A DNA stretch of 64,000 nt. Source: Chitinophaga pinensis (GTDB taxonomy: Bacteria; Bacteroidota; Bacteroidia; Chitinophagales; Chitinophagaceae). The translations under genes and the position numbers were made by a program. Below, piece after piece: positions 9,286 through 17,526 of the stretch. The stretch lies in the NCBI GenBank assembly GCA_902167325.1, contig LR632930.1, positions 1,612,001-1,676,000 of the forward strand. Direction: 5' to 3'. How positions within the stretch are numbered: the stretch's first letter is position 1; the number at the start of each line of letters is the position of its first letter. Under the pieces are notes generated by a model, which saw only the letters and a list, made by a program, of their open reading frames with translations, searched no databases and was not told where the DNA came from.

Positions 9286-9636
9286 ATGGATACGACATCT
9301 CAAACTATCGCCGCCATACAACAGCTGGACCTGCAGGACGAGGGAATATTTCAGCTGAAGATCAACTTTGAAGACGAGACCATCGCCATCACCTTTGCCG
9401 TGTACGACGAAGCATCCGATGAAGACCGGTTATACCCATTTGTTTTTGACCAAACGGCTGACCTCCAGCTGGATATGGACCTGCGGGCTTTTTATAACAT
9501 GCAGATCGAGACGAATGAAGTAGCCGTGCTGGACGATGGGCGATACTGGCTGAAGATGGTAGTGTACCAGGGGCACGGGCTCCGTACCGGGCATCTCAAC
9601 TTCACTTTTGCTGCCTGTGCACAGGACGATAACTAA
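9286..9636 (+). CDS. Small hypothetical acidic protein
   Basis: This 116-residue cytoplasmic protein belongs to no family I recognise. It is acidic and beta-strand-rich (GIFQLKINFEDETIAITFAVYDE, DGRYWLKMVVYQGHGLRTGHLNFTF), without Cys motifs, signal peptide or membrane segment. An in-frame ATG exists at 9235, but that stretch forms the aspS terminator, so the ATG at 9286 is preferred. An AT-rich spacer with a weak inverted repeat follows. That it is a gene at all rests on coding-like composition and position. Confidence 0.55.
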   Translation: MDTTSQTIAAIQQLDLQDEGIFQLKINFEDETIAITFAVYDEASDEDRLYPFVFDQTADLQLDMDLRAFYNMQIETNEVAVLDDGRYWLKMVVYQGHGLRTGHLNFTFAACAQDDN

Positions 9637-9796
9637 GCCAAGAGAGAAGATAGTATATCTAATATGTTAATTTGATATTGGAATAGTCATGAATTATAAC
9701 ATATTAACATATCACTTACATATAATCTTTGAGAAAGGCGTAATATTGCCGGGTGAACAGGAACATTGTGCAGATGGGTTCATCTAATAGAATAGC

Positions 9797-10306
9797 ATGT
9801 TTTTATCAAAGAAAAGACTGCTGCTCGGCGGATTGCTGATTACCACTCTTTCCGCCTCCGCGCAGCGGACCCCCAAAAAGTATCTCGAGCAATTTACCCC
9901 CGTTGCTGTTAATCTTTCCCAGGAAACCGGAGTGCCGGCAAGTGTCATCCTCGGCATCGCAATGCTGGAATCAGGGATGGGCACCAGCAAGAACGCCCGT
10001 TTGCTGAAAAACCACTTTGGTATTGTCGGGAAAAACAACCTGGCAAAACGCGGCCTTACCTACCGCAGCATGTACCGTGAATACACCACAGACACTGCCT
10101 CTTACCGTCATTTTACGAAAGTAGTCATGAAGAAGAAATGGTTCACCACCATGAAAGGCAATGACGATTACGACCAGTGGCTTAACAAGCTGATCCGCTC
10201 CGGATATTCCACCGCAGGGCAGGTTTGGGTGAGCAGGGTAAGGTCCATGATAAAAAAGTACAAATTATACGAACTGGATGATGCAATGAATCTCGCAAAA
10301 CGATAG
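9797..10306 (+). CDS. Secreted glucosaminidase-domain protein (GH73/FlgJ-like)
   Basis: This 169-residue protein has a Sec signal peptide (residues 1-22, ending SASAQ) and a GH73-type endo-beta-N-acetylglucosaminidase domain. The catalytic Glu is expected at position 58 in ILGIAMLESGMGTSKNA, followed by the family pattern NHFGIVGKN, YREYTTDTASYRHF and KLIRSGYSTAGQVWVSRV. It should cleave the glycan strands of peptidoglycan in the periplasm. It stands just upstream of the SGNH and MBOAT genes, which supports a cell-wall role for the group. A modest terminator separates it from them, so the coupling may be partial. Confidence 0.85.
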   Translation: MFLSKKRLLLGGLLITTLSASAQRTPKKYLEQFTPVAVNLSQETGVPASVILGIAMLESGMGTSKNARLLKNHFGIVGKNNLAKRGLTYRSMYREYTTDTASYRHFTKVVMKKKWFTTMKGNDDYDQWLNKLIRSGYSTAGQVWVSRVRSMIKKYKLYELDDAMNLAKR

Positions 10307-10321
10307 ATTTGCGCTGATTTC

Positions 10322-10341
10322 AGCGGGAAGACCGCTTTTTT
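10322..10341 (+). terminator. Short terminator or attenuator after the glucosaminidase gene
   Basis: A short stem (AGCGG / CCGCT) with loop GAAGA is followed by six T residues. The stem is only 5 bp, so readthrough into the SGNH gene at 10357 is likely. Confidence 0.6.
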
Positions 10342-10356
10342 CGAATATGCCGACTT

Positions 10357-11730
10357 ATGTCTTCCGGAAATAAACATCCCTATCCACTCCTTATTACGAT
10401 AGGCGCTATCGTAGGCCTGTCCGTCGTTTCAGCGCTCAGGCCAGCTGTTAATATAGCCGGGCATGATCTTCGTCCGCTCGACGTTTATGCAGACCTGCGT
10501 ACTCCCGGACCCGTTAGCATACCCGATACGGGAATGCTGGCCGCGGCCGATACAACTCAGGGTGCCGATTCGCTGAAAAGGAATCCCCTGCCCGCCAGAG
10601 ATTTTCTGACCTACAGCGGTATTCTCGACTACGGATACACGACAGGTCCTCAGGGCGCTGGCATGCACCACTTCATGGAAGCCCTGCGCCAGCTGCGCAC
10701 CGGCTCCCGCAAAAAAGTACGCATCGCTTATTTCGGTGATTCCATGATCGAGGGCGACCTCATCACACAAGATCTCCGGGACAGCCTCCAATCCTACTTC
10801 GGAGGCGAAGGTGTTGGCTTTGTGCCAGCCACTTCCGTTGTATCAGGATTCAGGACCACTATCACCCACAGCTTTTCTCCCAACTGGACCGACTACCATT
10901 TCAAGAACTCCCCGCCAGCCGGCGTGGAGCTTGGCATTTCAGGGCACGCCTTCGTACCCTCTCCCGAAAGCTGGGTCCGCTTCCAGCCTGTAAGGCATGA
11001 GCGGCTCGATGAGTTTGGGGAAGTAAGCCTGCTATACGGCAAAGGCGCCGGACAGGTACGCATTAACGACCGTCCTGCCAACCTCGAAGGTATCGGGAAG
11101 CTCAATGCCTATTCGTTCCAGGCTGATTCTGCTACCCGGTCCCTCACTTTCAAATTCTCGGGTGACCGGCCACTGCCTTTGTATGGCGTGTGTTTCGAAA
11201 GCCGGGAAGGCATCTTCCTCGATAACTATTCCTTCCGCGGCATCAGCGGTATTGAACTGGGTAAGCTCAGCAGCGATATGCTGAAGCAGGTGCAAACCGT
11301 ACGCCCCTATGACCTGATTGTACTGCATTATGGCGCCAACGTATTGTTTAAGCCGGAAAATACCCGGTTCGACTGGTACGAGCGGCCCATGGAAAAAGTA
11401 GTGGATTCCCTCCGGAAGCACTTCCCGCAGTCGAGCTTCCTCATTGTGGGCACAGCGGATAAGTCTTACCGGAAAGACGGGCGGTATGTAACCGCTCCCG
11501 GCGTTAAGGCGCTCCTGAAAGTGCAGCACCAGTTTGCAGAAGAGAAGGGTATGGCCTATTGGAACCTGTATTCCGCCATGGGGGGAGACGGGGCAATGGC
11601 GCGCTGGGTAGAAGGAGAGCAGGCGCTGGCCAATAAAGATTATACACATTTCAATTTCCGCGGGGCTTCTAAAGTAGGTGCCCTGTTGTATAAAGCGATC
11701 ATGGATGAATATCAGCACGATGCTATGTAG
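10357..11730 (+). CDS. Membrane-anchored SGNH/GDSL-type hydrolase (first of two)
   Basis: This 457-residue protein has one N-terminal hydrophobic segment (residues ~8-27) and a large extracytoplasmic part. The SGNH motifs are visible: block I RIAYFGDSMIEGD with the nucleophile at Ser129, a block III-like IVLHYGANV, and the C-terminal catalytic pair in DYTHFNFRG. Proteins of this kind work beside MBOAT acyltransferases as acetyl-transferases or esterases on polysaccharides (AlgJ/AlgX, PatB). The next SGNH gene starts 11 bases inside this one, and an MBOAT gene follows, so the three form one operon. The acceptor glycan is unknown. Confidence 0.75.
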   Translation: MSSGNKHPYPLLITIGAIVGLSVVSALRPAVNIAGHDLRPLDVYADLRTPGPVSIPDTGMLAAADTTQGADSLKRNPLPARDFLTYSGILDYGYTTGPQGAGMHHFMEALRQLRTGSRKKVRIAYFGDSMIEGDLITQDLRDSLQSYFGGEGVGFVPATSVVSGFRTTITHSFSPNWTDYHFKNSPPAGVELGISGHAFVPSPESWVRFQPVRHERLDEFGEVSLLYGKGAGQVRINDRPANLEGIGKLNAYSFQADSATRSLTFKFSGDRPLPLYGVCFESREGIFLDNYSFRGISGIELGKLSSDMLKQVQTVRPYDLIVLHYGANVLFKPENTRFDWYERPMEKVVDSLRKHFPQSSFLIVGTADKSYRKDGRYVTAPGVKALLKVQHQFAEEKGMAYWNLYSAMGGDGAMARWVEGEQALANKDYTHFNFRGASKVGALLYKAIMDEYQHDAM

Positions 11731-12889
11731 GCGGGCGATCGCAGTGATGCTGTTAACCGGCAGCTGGATGGGCACTTCGGCCCAGAAGCTGCTCAATGAT
11801 ACCGGCTTGTACCCCGTGTACGAAGCCATGGATACAAGCACAAATGCAGTATCCGTACTTCACCTCGGAGACTCTCACGTGCAGGGAGGCTTCTTCCCCG
11901 AAGCGGTGCGCAAGGCATTGCAGGATAAATTCGGATATGCAGGACGGGGATTTGTTTTTCCGTATAAGCTTGCGAAAACAAACGGTCCGCACGACTACCG
12001 CTGGAGCAGTAATGTTAACTGGAGCGGCAACAGGATAGTGGATCGTAATATCAGCGAATGGCCCGGTCCGGGAGGTGTTTTCTTGTCAAAAGAAAAGTCC
12101 ATGGCAAGTATCACCTATTCTTCCGATAGTGCGATAGGTGCATTGTCATTCTGGTTCAAAGGGCAGGATATGCCTGAAGCCGATAACGGATTGATCCACG
12201 AAAGCGGAAAAGATTTGCCTGCGAGAATGGGCGTATTTGAGCCTGACAGCGGAGTAACATCGGTAACCCTGCGCTTTCCTTCCATCTGGCGGTTTTACGG
12301 CGCGCTGGACGAGCGCGGTGGCAAAGGAATCGTGTATCATGCAGTGGGCATCAATGGTGCACAATTAATGCATTATAATCAGCAGTATGGAACGGATGAT
12401 GCCAGCATTGCGTACATCAGTTCAGCATTCCTGCCTCAGCTGGTGATAGTTTCGCTGGGTACGAATGAAGCATTCGGGAATGTATCGGCAGAACAGCTGA
12501 AGGTGGAAATGAGGAAGCTGGTAGAAGAGATGGTACAAGGTCCAACTAACCCGGTCTTTATCTTTACCACACCGCCATCCGGTATGATGAAGAAAAGGCA
12601 GATTGCATACCGCCCGAAAGGTTCCAAACGCACGAAATACCGGACAAAGTTAACTGCGGTACCACAGGCTGCGGTACTGCGCCAGGCCATCATCGAATTC
12701 TGCAGGGAAGATGGCCATGCCTGCTGGGACCTCTTTGGGGATATGCGGGGCGATAGCCGTTTCAACCGCGCATGGAGCCACGATCATGTTCATTTCAATG
12801 CCTACGGCTACCAGCTGCAGGGCGAATTACTGGGCAAAGCCATTCTTAACGGATATAATAACTGGCAACAAAACATACGGAAAAACTGA
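11720..12889 (+). CDS. Secreted SGNH/GDSL-type hydrolase (second of two)
   Basis: This 389-residue protein has a signal peptide ending in GTSAQ. Block I VLHLGDSHVQGGFF places the nucleophile at Ser52, block III is VIVSLGTNEAFG, and the catalytic Asp/His lie in HDHVHFNAYGYQ. The first and second SGNH proteins share motifs but differ clearly elsewhere, so they are not recent duplicates. I chose the ATG at 11720 because it gives the signal peptide and an 11-base overlap with the upstream stop, typical of translational coupling. The MBOAT gene follows after 3 bases. It likely transfers or removes acetyl groups on an exported glycan. Confidence 0.78.
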   Translation: MLCRRAIAVMLLTGSWMGTSAQKLLNDTGLYPVYEAMDTSTNAVSVLHLGDSHVQGGFFPEAVRKALQDKFGYAGRGFVFPYKLAKTNGPHDYRWSSNVNWSGNRIVDRNISEWPGPGGVFLSKEKSMASITYSSDSAIGALSFWFKGQDMPEADNGLIHESGKDLPARMGVFEPDSGVTSVTLRFPSIWRFYGALDERGGKGIVYHAVGINGAQLMHYNQQYGTDDASIAYISSAFLPQLVIVSLGTNEAFGNVSAEQLKVEMRKLVEEMVQGPTNPVFIFTTPPSGMMKKRQIAYRPKGSKRTKYRTKLTAVPQAAVLRQAIIEFCREDGHACWDLFGDMRGDSRFNRAWSHDHVHFNAYGYQLQGELLGKAILNGYNNWQQNIRKN

Positions 12890-12892
12890 CGC

Positions 12893-14377
12893 ATGTCTTT
12901 TGAAAACCTACTCTCCCTGCTTGTTTATAACAAAGAGTCACCCATACTTTTTAACAGTGGCTTCTTTCTCTTTTTCTTCGCCGTGTTTTTATTGTGCTAT
13001 CAGGTGGTGCGCAATAGTGAACGGGGGCGCGTAGCAGTTTTCTGCTTCTTCAGTCTTTACTTCTTTTATCTGGCCTGCGGATATTATGTACTGTTAGTCA
13101 TCTTATCAGCGATTGTGGATTTCTATCTCAGTAACCGCATCTACCGCGAAACGGACGACAGGGTCCGGAAAGGGCTGCTATGGTTTAGTGTGCTGATCAA
13201 CATCGGCATGCTGTTCTATTTCAAGTACACCAATTTCTTCATCAACGCCATCAACGATATATCTGGCGGTAACATACATCCGCTGCACATCCTGCTGCCT
13301 ATCGGTATTTCCTTTTACACATTCGAAAACCTCAGTTATACGGTGGATGTGTACCGCAGGGAAATTAAGCCGGTGGATAAGTTCATGGATTATCTCTTCT
13401 TCCTCTCGTTTTTCCCGAAGCTGATGATGGGCCCCATTGTAAGGGCGGCAGATTTCATTCCGCAGATACGGAAGCCGTATGTGCTGTCGCAGGAAGATGT
13501 GGGCAAGGGAATGTTCCTTATCATGAACGGACTCTTCAAAAAGGTAATAGTATCCGATTTCATCTATCAGCATTTCGTACAGTATATTTTCGATGATCCC
13601 ACGCGGCATACAGGTATTGAATGCCTGTTGGGTGTGTATGGGTACGCGTTGGTGATTTATTGTGACTTCTCCGGGTATTCTGATATGGCGATCGGTATAG
13701 CAAGGTGGACGGGTTTTGTGATCCCTCCGAACTTTGATAAGCCATACCAAAGCAGTTCCATTACCGAGTTCTGGCGGCGCTGGCATATTAGTTTGTCCAG
13801 CTGGCTGCGCGATTATATTTACATACCGCTGGGCGGCAACCGGAAAGGGAAGTTCAGGCAATATGTAAACCTGCTGCTGACGATGCTTATCGGCGGATTC
13901 TGGCATGGGGCCAGCTGGAACTTCATCTTCTGGGGTGGCGTGCATGGCGGATCGCTGGCGGTGGATAAATTATGGATACAGTGGCAGAAAGGATTATCGT
14001 GGTTAAAGGGAGACCCGGTGCGTGCGGGGCTTTGGAAGGTGGGTGGCATACTGTTTACATTTCATCTCGTTTGTTTCTGCTGGGTATTTTTTAAAATGGA
14101 GACATTTGAGGGTGCCTGGGCATTGCTGCACCAGGTAGGCGGGAATTTCCAGGGGCATCTGGCAGGGGAAGTGATTGCGGCTTATCCGCAGGTGTTTGTG
14201 CTGATGGGATTGGGATATGTATTGCATTTCCTGCCGGCAGACTGGGATAGTAAACTGGTGAAAGGCTTTACGAAACTGCATTGGGCAGGCGCAGCGGTGG
14301 TGATGATGCTCTTTATCTGGGTATTGAATGAAATGAAGACGCTGGAGCCTATGATTCCCATATATTTCCAGTTTTAA
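12893..14377 (+). CDS. MBOAT-family O-acyltransferase (AlgI/PatA/DltB-like)
   Basis: This 494-residue polytopic inner-membrane protein has roughly ten hydrophobic segments and the MBOAT core FLSFFPKLMMGPIVRAADFIPQ, SGYSDMAIGIARW, EFWRRWHISLSSWLRDYIYIPLGGNRKG and GGFWHGASWNFIFWGGVHG, which holds the conserved His residues. Such proteins pass acyl groups, usually acetyl, across the membrane to a periplasmic partner that modifies a glycan. The two SGNH proteins directly upstream are the expected partners. The GH73 glucosaminidase nearby makes peptidoglycan a plausible acceptor, but an exopolysaccharide is equally possible from sequence alone. Confidence 0.88.
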   Translation: MSFENLLSLLVYNKESPILFNSGFFLFFFAVFLLCYQVVRNSERGRVAVFCFFSLYFFYLACGYYVLLVILSAIVDFYLSNRIYRETDDRVRKGLLWFSVLINIGMLFYFKYTNFFINAINDISGGNIHPLHILLPIGISFYTFENLSYTVDVYRREIKPVDKFMDYLFFLSFFPKLMMGPIVRAADFIPQIRKPYVLSQEDVGKGMFLIMNGLFKKVIVSDFIYQHFVQYIFDDPTRHTGIECLLGVYGYALVIYCDFSGYSDMAIGIARWTGFVIPPNFDKPYQSSSITEFWRRWHISLSSWLRDYIYIPLGGNRKGKFRQYVNLLLTMLIGGFWHGASWNFIFWGGVHGGSLAVDKLWIQWQKGLSWLKGDPVRAGLWKVGGILFTFHLVCFCWVFFKMETFEGAWALLHQVGGNFQGHLAGEVIAAYPQVFVLMGLGYVLHFLPADWDSKLVKGFTKLHWAGAAVVMMLFIWVLNEMKTLEPMIPIYFQF

Positions 14378-14462
14378 AGTTTTTTTGCAACGGGGGCATT
14401 TAAAAATCAAACTATATGCTTCTTTTTTCTCATGCGTATGCACAAACCTGATAATAAACGAG

Positions 14463-14470
14463 TAACTTTG
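14463..14470 (+). promoter_or_regulatory. -7 promoter element of fabF
   Basis: TAACTTTG matches TAnnTTTG and lies 32 bases before the ATG at 14503. It makes the in-frame TTG at 14482 an unlikely start. Confidence 0.65.
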
Positions 14471-14502
14471 CGTCCTAACTTTTGTCATTCAAAGTAAAAT
14501 CT

Positions 14503-15765
14503 ATGCGTACTGTTACACTGAAGAGAGTTGTAGTCACAGGGATGGGGGCCATCACACCGCTTGGTCTGGATGTAAACTCTTTCTGGGAAAACATGAAAGC
14601 CGGTAAGAGCGGCGCAGGCCCTATTACCCGGTTCGACACCACAGCATTCAAGACTAAATTCGCCTGTGAACTGAAGGGACTGGACATTGAAACATATATA
14701 GAAAGGAAGGAAGCGCGGAAGATGGACATGTTTACGCAGTATGCGATGATTGCCGCACAGCAGGCGATCGAGAACTGTGGCGTGAACCTGGAAGCGGTGG
14801 ACCGTACTAAGTTTGGTGTAATCTGGGCATCCGGTAACGGAGGTATGCAAACCTTCGAAGACCAGATCGTTGAGTTTACACAATCCAACTTCATTCCTAA
14901 GTTCAATCCATTCTTCATTCCCCGTCTGATCTCCGATATCGCCGCTGGCCAGATCGCGATTAAGTACGGGCTGATGGGTATTAACTATTGCACGGTATCT
15001 GCCTGCGCATCTTCAAACAGCGCACTGGTAGATGCATTTAACTATATCCGTTTGGGTAAGGCCAACATGATTGTGGCCGGAGGCTCAGAAAGTCCTGTTA
15101 CCCGTGCGGGCATTGCGGGCTTTAATGCATTGAAAGCATTGAGCACCCGTAATGATGATGCGGAACATGCTTCCCGTCCGTTCGACAAAGACCGTGATGG
15201 TTTTGTAATGGGCGAAGGTGCAGGTGCTATCATTCTGGAAGATTACGATCATGCGATTGCACGCGGAGCTACTATCTACGGTGAAATGGTAGGTGGTGCA
15301 ATGAGCTGCGACGCTTATCACCTCACAGCAACGCATCCCGAAGGCGCCGGCGCACAGCTGGGCATGAAGGAAGCGCTGGAGGATGCAGGGCTTTCGCTGA
15401 CAGATGTGGATTATATCAATGCACACGCAACATCTACCCCGCTGGGTGATATGAGTGAGTTGAAGGCGATTAAGACGCTGTTTGGCGACCATGCATCGAA
15501 GCTGAATATCAGTGCTACCAAATCGATGACGGGTCACCTGCTGGGTGCAGCCGGAGCGATTGAAGCAATTGCCTGTATCATGGCAGTGAAGGAAGATATT
15601 GTTCCTCCTACCATCAATACAACTGAGATCGGAGAAGATATCCCCGCAGGATTGAACCTGACGCTGGGACAGGCGCAGAAGCGTACCGTGAATGTGGCGC
15701 TCAGCAATACGTTTGGCTTTGGCGGACACAATGCCATTGCGGCTTTCGCGAAGTTCAAAGGCTAA
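14503..15765 (+). CDS. fabF: Beta-ketoacyl-ACP synthase II
   Basis: This 420-residue cytoplasmic condensing enzyme of fatty-acid elongation begins with RVVVTGMGAITPLGLDVNSFW. The active-site Cys is in TVSACASSN (about residue 168), the two catalytic His are in NAHATSTPLGD and SMTGHLLGAAG, and the C-terminus ends NTFGFGGHNA. Length and motifs are normal for KAS II. No acpP or other fab gene lies beside it. It has its own promoter and a very strong terminator, so it seems to be a single-gene unit. Confidence 0.94.
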   Translation: MRTVTLKRVVVTGMGAITPLGLDVNSFWENMKAGKSGAGPITRFDTTAFKTKFACELKGLDIETYIERKEARKMDMFTQYAMIAAQQAIENCGVNLEAVDRTKFGVIWASGNGGMQTFEDQIVEFTQSNFIPKFNPFFIPRLISDIAAGQIAIKYGLMGINYCTVSACASSNSALVDAFNYIRLGKANMIVAGGSESPVTRAGIAGFNALKALSTRNDDAEHASRPFDKDRDGFVMGEGAGAIILEDYDHAIARGATIYGEMVGGAMSCDAYHLTATHPEGAGAQLGMKEALEDAGLSLTDVDYINAHATSTPLGDMSELKAIKTLFGDHASKLNISATKSMTGHLLGAAGAIEAIACIMAVKEDIVPPTINTTEIGEDIPAGLNLTLGQAQKRTVNVALSNTFGFGGHNAIAAFAKFKG

Positions 15766-15789
15766 TTAATACCGATAGAAAAGTCATAA

Positions 15790-15829
15790 AAATAGGGCAG
15801 AAGTATAACTTCTGCCCTATTTGCTTTTT
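15790..15829 (+). terminator. Strong rho-independent terminator of fabF
   Basis: A perfect 15-bp stem (left arm 15790-15804, right arm 15808-15822) closes a 3-base loop and is followed by GCTTTTT. Confidence 0.93.
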
Positions 15830-16324
15830 ATACATTATGAAATCAAATATCCGGTTTTTCCTTCTTTTTGCTAAAATTTTTAGTAATTTTACACCCGTTA
15901 ACCTTCAATTCGAATGCGATGTAGGGCTATATTATCACAACTTATCTGATTTCCGGTTTATTGCTATTATCCGGTGGCGGCTGTACTGAGTGGCAGTACT
16001 GGCGGTAGTTTCGGGTGAATCCTGCGGAAAGGACTTTATACAGTTCCGGCGTGCTGCTGATGTAGCCGTCCATATCTTTCATGCGCAGGTGCCGGGATGT
16101 AATCGCGGATGTTTTGTTTGCGGCAAGTATTTGCCGTGGGCGGACGGTGTATTGCGTCTATATGGACAGAGATGCTGCGGGAATGGGGCACCGGGTTTCC
16201 CGGTGAATGGTTCCGGTAACCAGTCGGATAGGGCAAATTTCTCCAATTAACCGGAAGTGGAATAAGGTAGGATGGCTGTCATTTATCGGATCAGTTATTG
16301 AACAAGAAAAACAAACCTCAAGAG
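15830..16324 (+). other. Long leader or intergenic region before the repeat lipoprotein
   Basis: About 495 bases without a convincing gene. An open frame at 15990-16250 has no family features, a poor start context and Cys/Gly-rich noise. A near-consensus -7 element (TAATTTTA, 15884-15891) could give the next gene a 5' leader of more than 400 bases or drive a small RNA. No known riboswitch was recognised. Confidence 0.4.
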
Positions 16325-17212
16325 ATGAAACCTTGTAAAACCCTGTATTTGCTGGCAACAGCTACCATTGTTATGTTGACCGCGGGATGTGCCCGGCAAG
16401 CAGTAAAACCGATACCGATACGGTATAATTTTCTGGAGCATATCCCTGATTACGATCCCATGTTACTGGATACGGAATCAGTAAAGGAAGCTACGCCCGC
16501 CCCGCGCGACTTAGTACTGGCGGCAGCTTCCGGGGATTATTACATACAACCGCCTACCATCCGTTATCGGTTCCTGGTGAATGAGATGCCGGATGTTGAT
16601 CCCATGTTGCTATGTAATGTATCTGTAAGTGAATTGCGCAATGCGTCACTGGCAGCGGCTTCCATTCAGCACCATTCACAACAGCCTGCTATCCGTTATC
16701 GGTTCCCGGTGAATGAGATGCCGGATGCTGATCCTATGTTGCTGCGTGATGAATCAGTAAGTGAAGTGCGTCATGCATCACTGGCAGTGGCTTCAAGTAA
16801 AACCCATTCACAACGGCCTTCCATCCGTTATCGGTTCCCGGTAAATGAGATACCGGATGCTGATCCCATGTTGCAGCGTGATGAATCAGTAAGTGAAGTG
16901 CGTCATGCATCACTGGCAGTGGCTTCAAGTAAAACCCATTCACAACGGCCTTCCATCCGTTATCGGTTCCCGGTAAATGAGATACCGGATGCTGATCCCA
17001 TGTTGCAGCGTGATGAATCAGTAAGTGAATTGCGCCATGCATCACTGGCAGCGGCTTCAAGCCAACCCCATTCAAAGCGGCCTTCCATCCGTTATCGGTT
17101 CCCGGTGAATGAGATGCCGGTACCAGACCCCATGTTAAGCAACGCAGAAACTATTCATGCAAAACGGGAAGCAGCAATAACCGCTTCCGTACGCATGGCA
17201 ATGTATCGCTGA
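16325..17212 (+). CDS. Lipoprotein made of 44-residue tandem repeats
   Basis: This 295-residue protein belongs to no family I recognise. Residues 1-22 form a lipoprotein signal with lipobox LTAGC. Almost all the rest is six copies of a unit that begins IRYRFPVNEMPDADPMLLRD and continues with ESVSEVRHASLA, a Ser/Ala stretch and a His/Gln/Pro linker. Units 2 to 5 are exactly 44 residues, and units 3 to 5 are nearly identical at DNA level, pointing to recent expansion. Each copy keeps a D-x-DPML core. The protein should be anchored in the envelope, probably exposed. ATG 16325 is chosen over the TTG at 16298 because it gives the clean lipoprotein signal. Confidence 0.7.
   Translation: MKPCKTLYLLATATIVMLTAGCARQAVKPIPIRYNFLEHIPDYDPMLLDTESVKEATPAPRDLVLAAASGDYYIQPPTIRYRFLVNEMPDVDPMLLCNVSVSELRNASLAAASIQHHSQQPAIRYRFPVNEMPDADPMLLRDESVSEVRHASLAVASSKTHSQRPSIRYRFPVNEIPDADPMLQRDESVSEVRHASLAVASSKTHSQRPSIRYRFPVNEIPDADPMLQRDESVSELRHASLAAASSQPHSKRPSIRYRFPVNEMPVPDPMLSNAETIHAKREAAITASVRMAMYR
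16559..17086 (+). repeat. Four tandem 132-bp coding repeats
   Basis: Units start at 16559, 16691, 16823 and 16955. The stretch from 16748 to 17011 is two near-perfect 132-bp copies. Units are in frame (44 codons), and diverged units flank them at 16418 and 17087. Unequal crossing-over or slippage would change the copy number without breaking the frame. Confidence 0.9.
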
Positions 17213-17228
17213 CAGAAATCCCTATCCC

Positions 17229-17276
17229 CCGGAGGCAATGCGGACTTTCTTCTCCTATGACGCCTCCGGCCTTTTT
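17229..17276 (+). terminator. Terminator after the repeat lipoprotein
   Basis: An 8-bp stem (CCGGAGGC / GCCTCCGG) with a 25-base loop is followed by CCTTTTT. Confidence 0.6.
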
Positions 17277-17349
17277 ACTGCCTTCTCATGTATAATCCAT
17301 GCAAGGCTCCCAATTAGTATTAGCCGGCCATAACCGGCAGGAAAGTAAG

Positions 17350-17379
17350 CAAGGCCGCCCCTTTCAAGGGGCGGCCTTG
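17350..17379. terminator. Strong hairpin between convergent genes
   Basis: A perfect 14-bp stem (CAAGGCCGCCCCTT and its complement) with a 2-base TC gap as loop lies between the repeat lipoprotein and the minus-strand lipoprotein. The flanks are only moderately T-rich, so it may stop transcription in both directions without a classic U-tract. Confidence 0.6.
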
Positions 17380-17526
17380 TGAATTTATTAGAGCGGCCAG
17401 GCTGATTAAGTAAACTATCTTAACCGGTTACAGCATTGCCCGGGACTTTACTATCTTCAAAAACAGGGACTACCATCGCCCGTTTTACAATGCAGTTTGA
17501 ACCTGCTGGCTCACTCAGGCGCCGGT

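Noticed and set aside
9662..9712. Inverted repeat ATATGTTAAT / ATTAACATAT before the glucosaminidase gene
   Set aside because: The arms are 10 bases of AT-rich sequence 31 bases apart, which is likely by chance in this AT-rich gap.
15990..16250. 86-codon open frame before the repeat lipoprotein
   Set aside because: It is Cys/Gly-rich without pattern, has no ribosome-binding site or family features and lies in a non-coding stretch.
16559..17086. CRISPR-like regular repeats
   Set aside because: The 132-bp units are contiguous, in frame and coding; there are no spacers and no cas genes.
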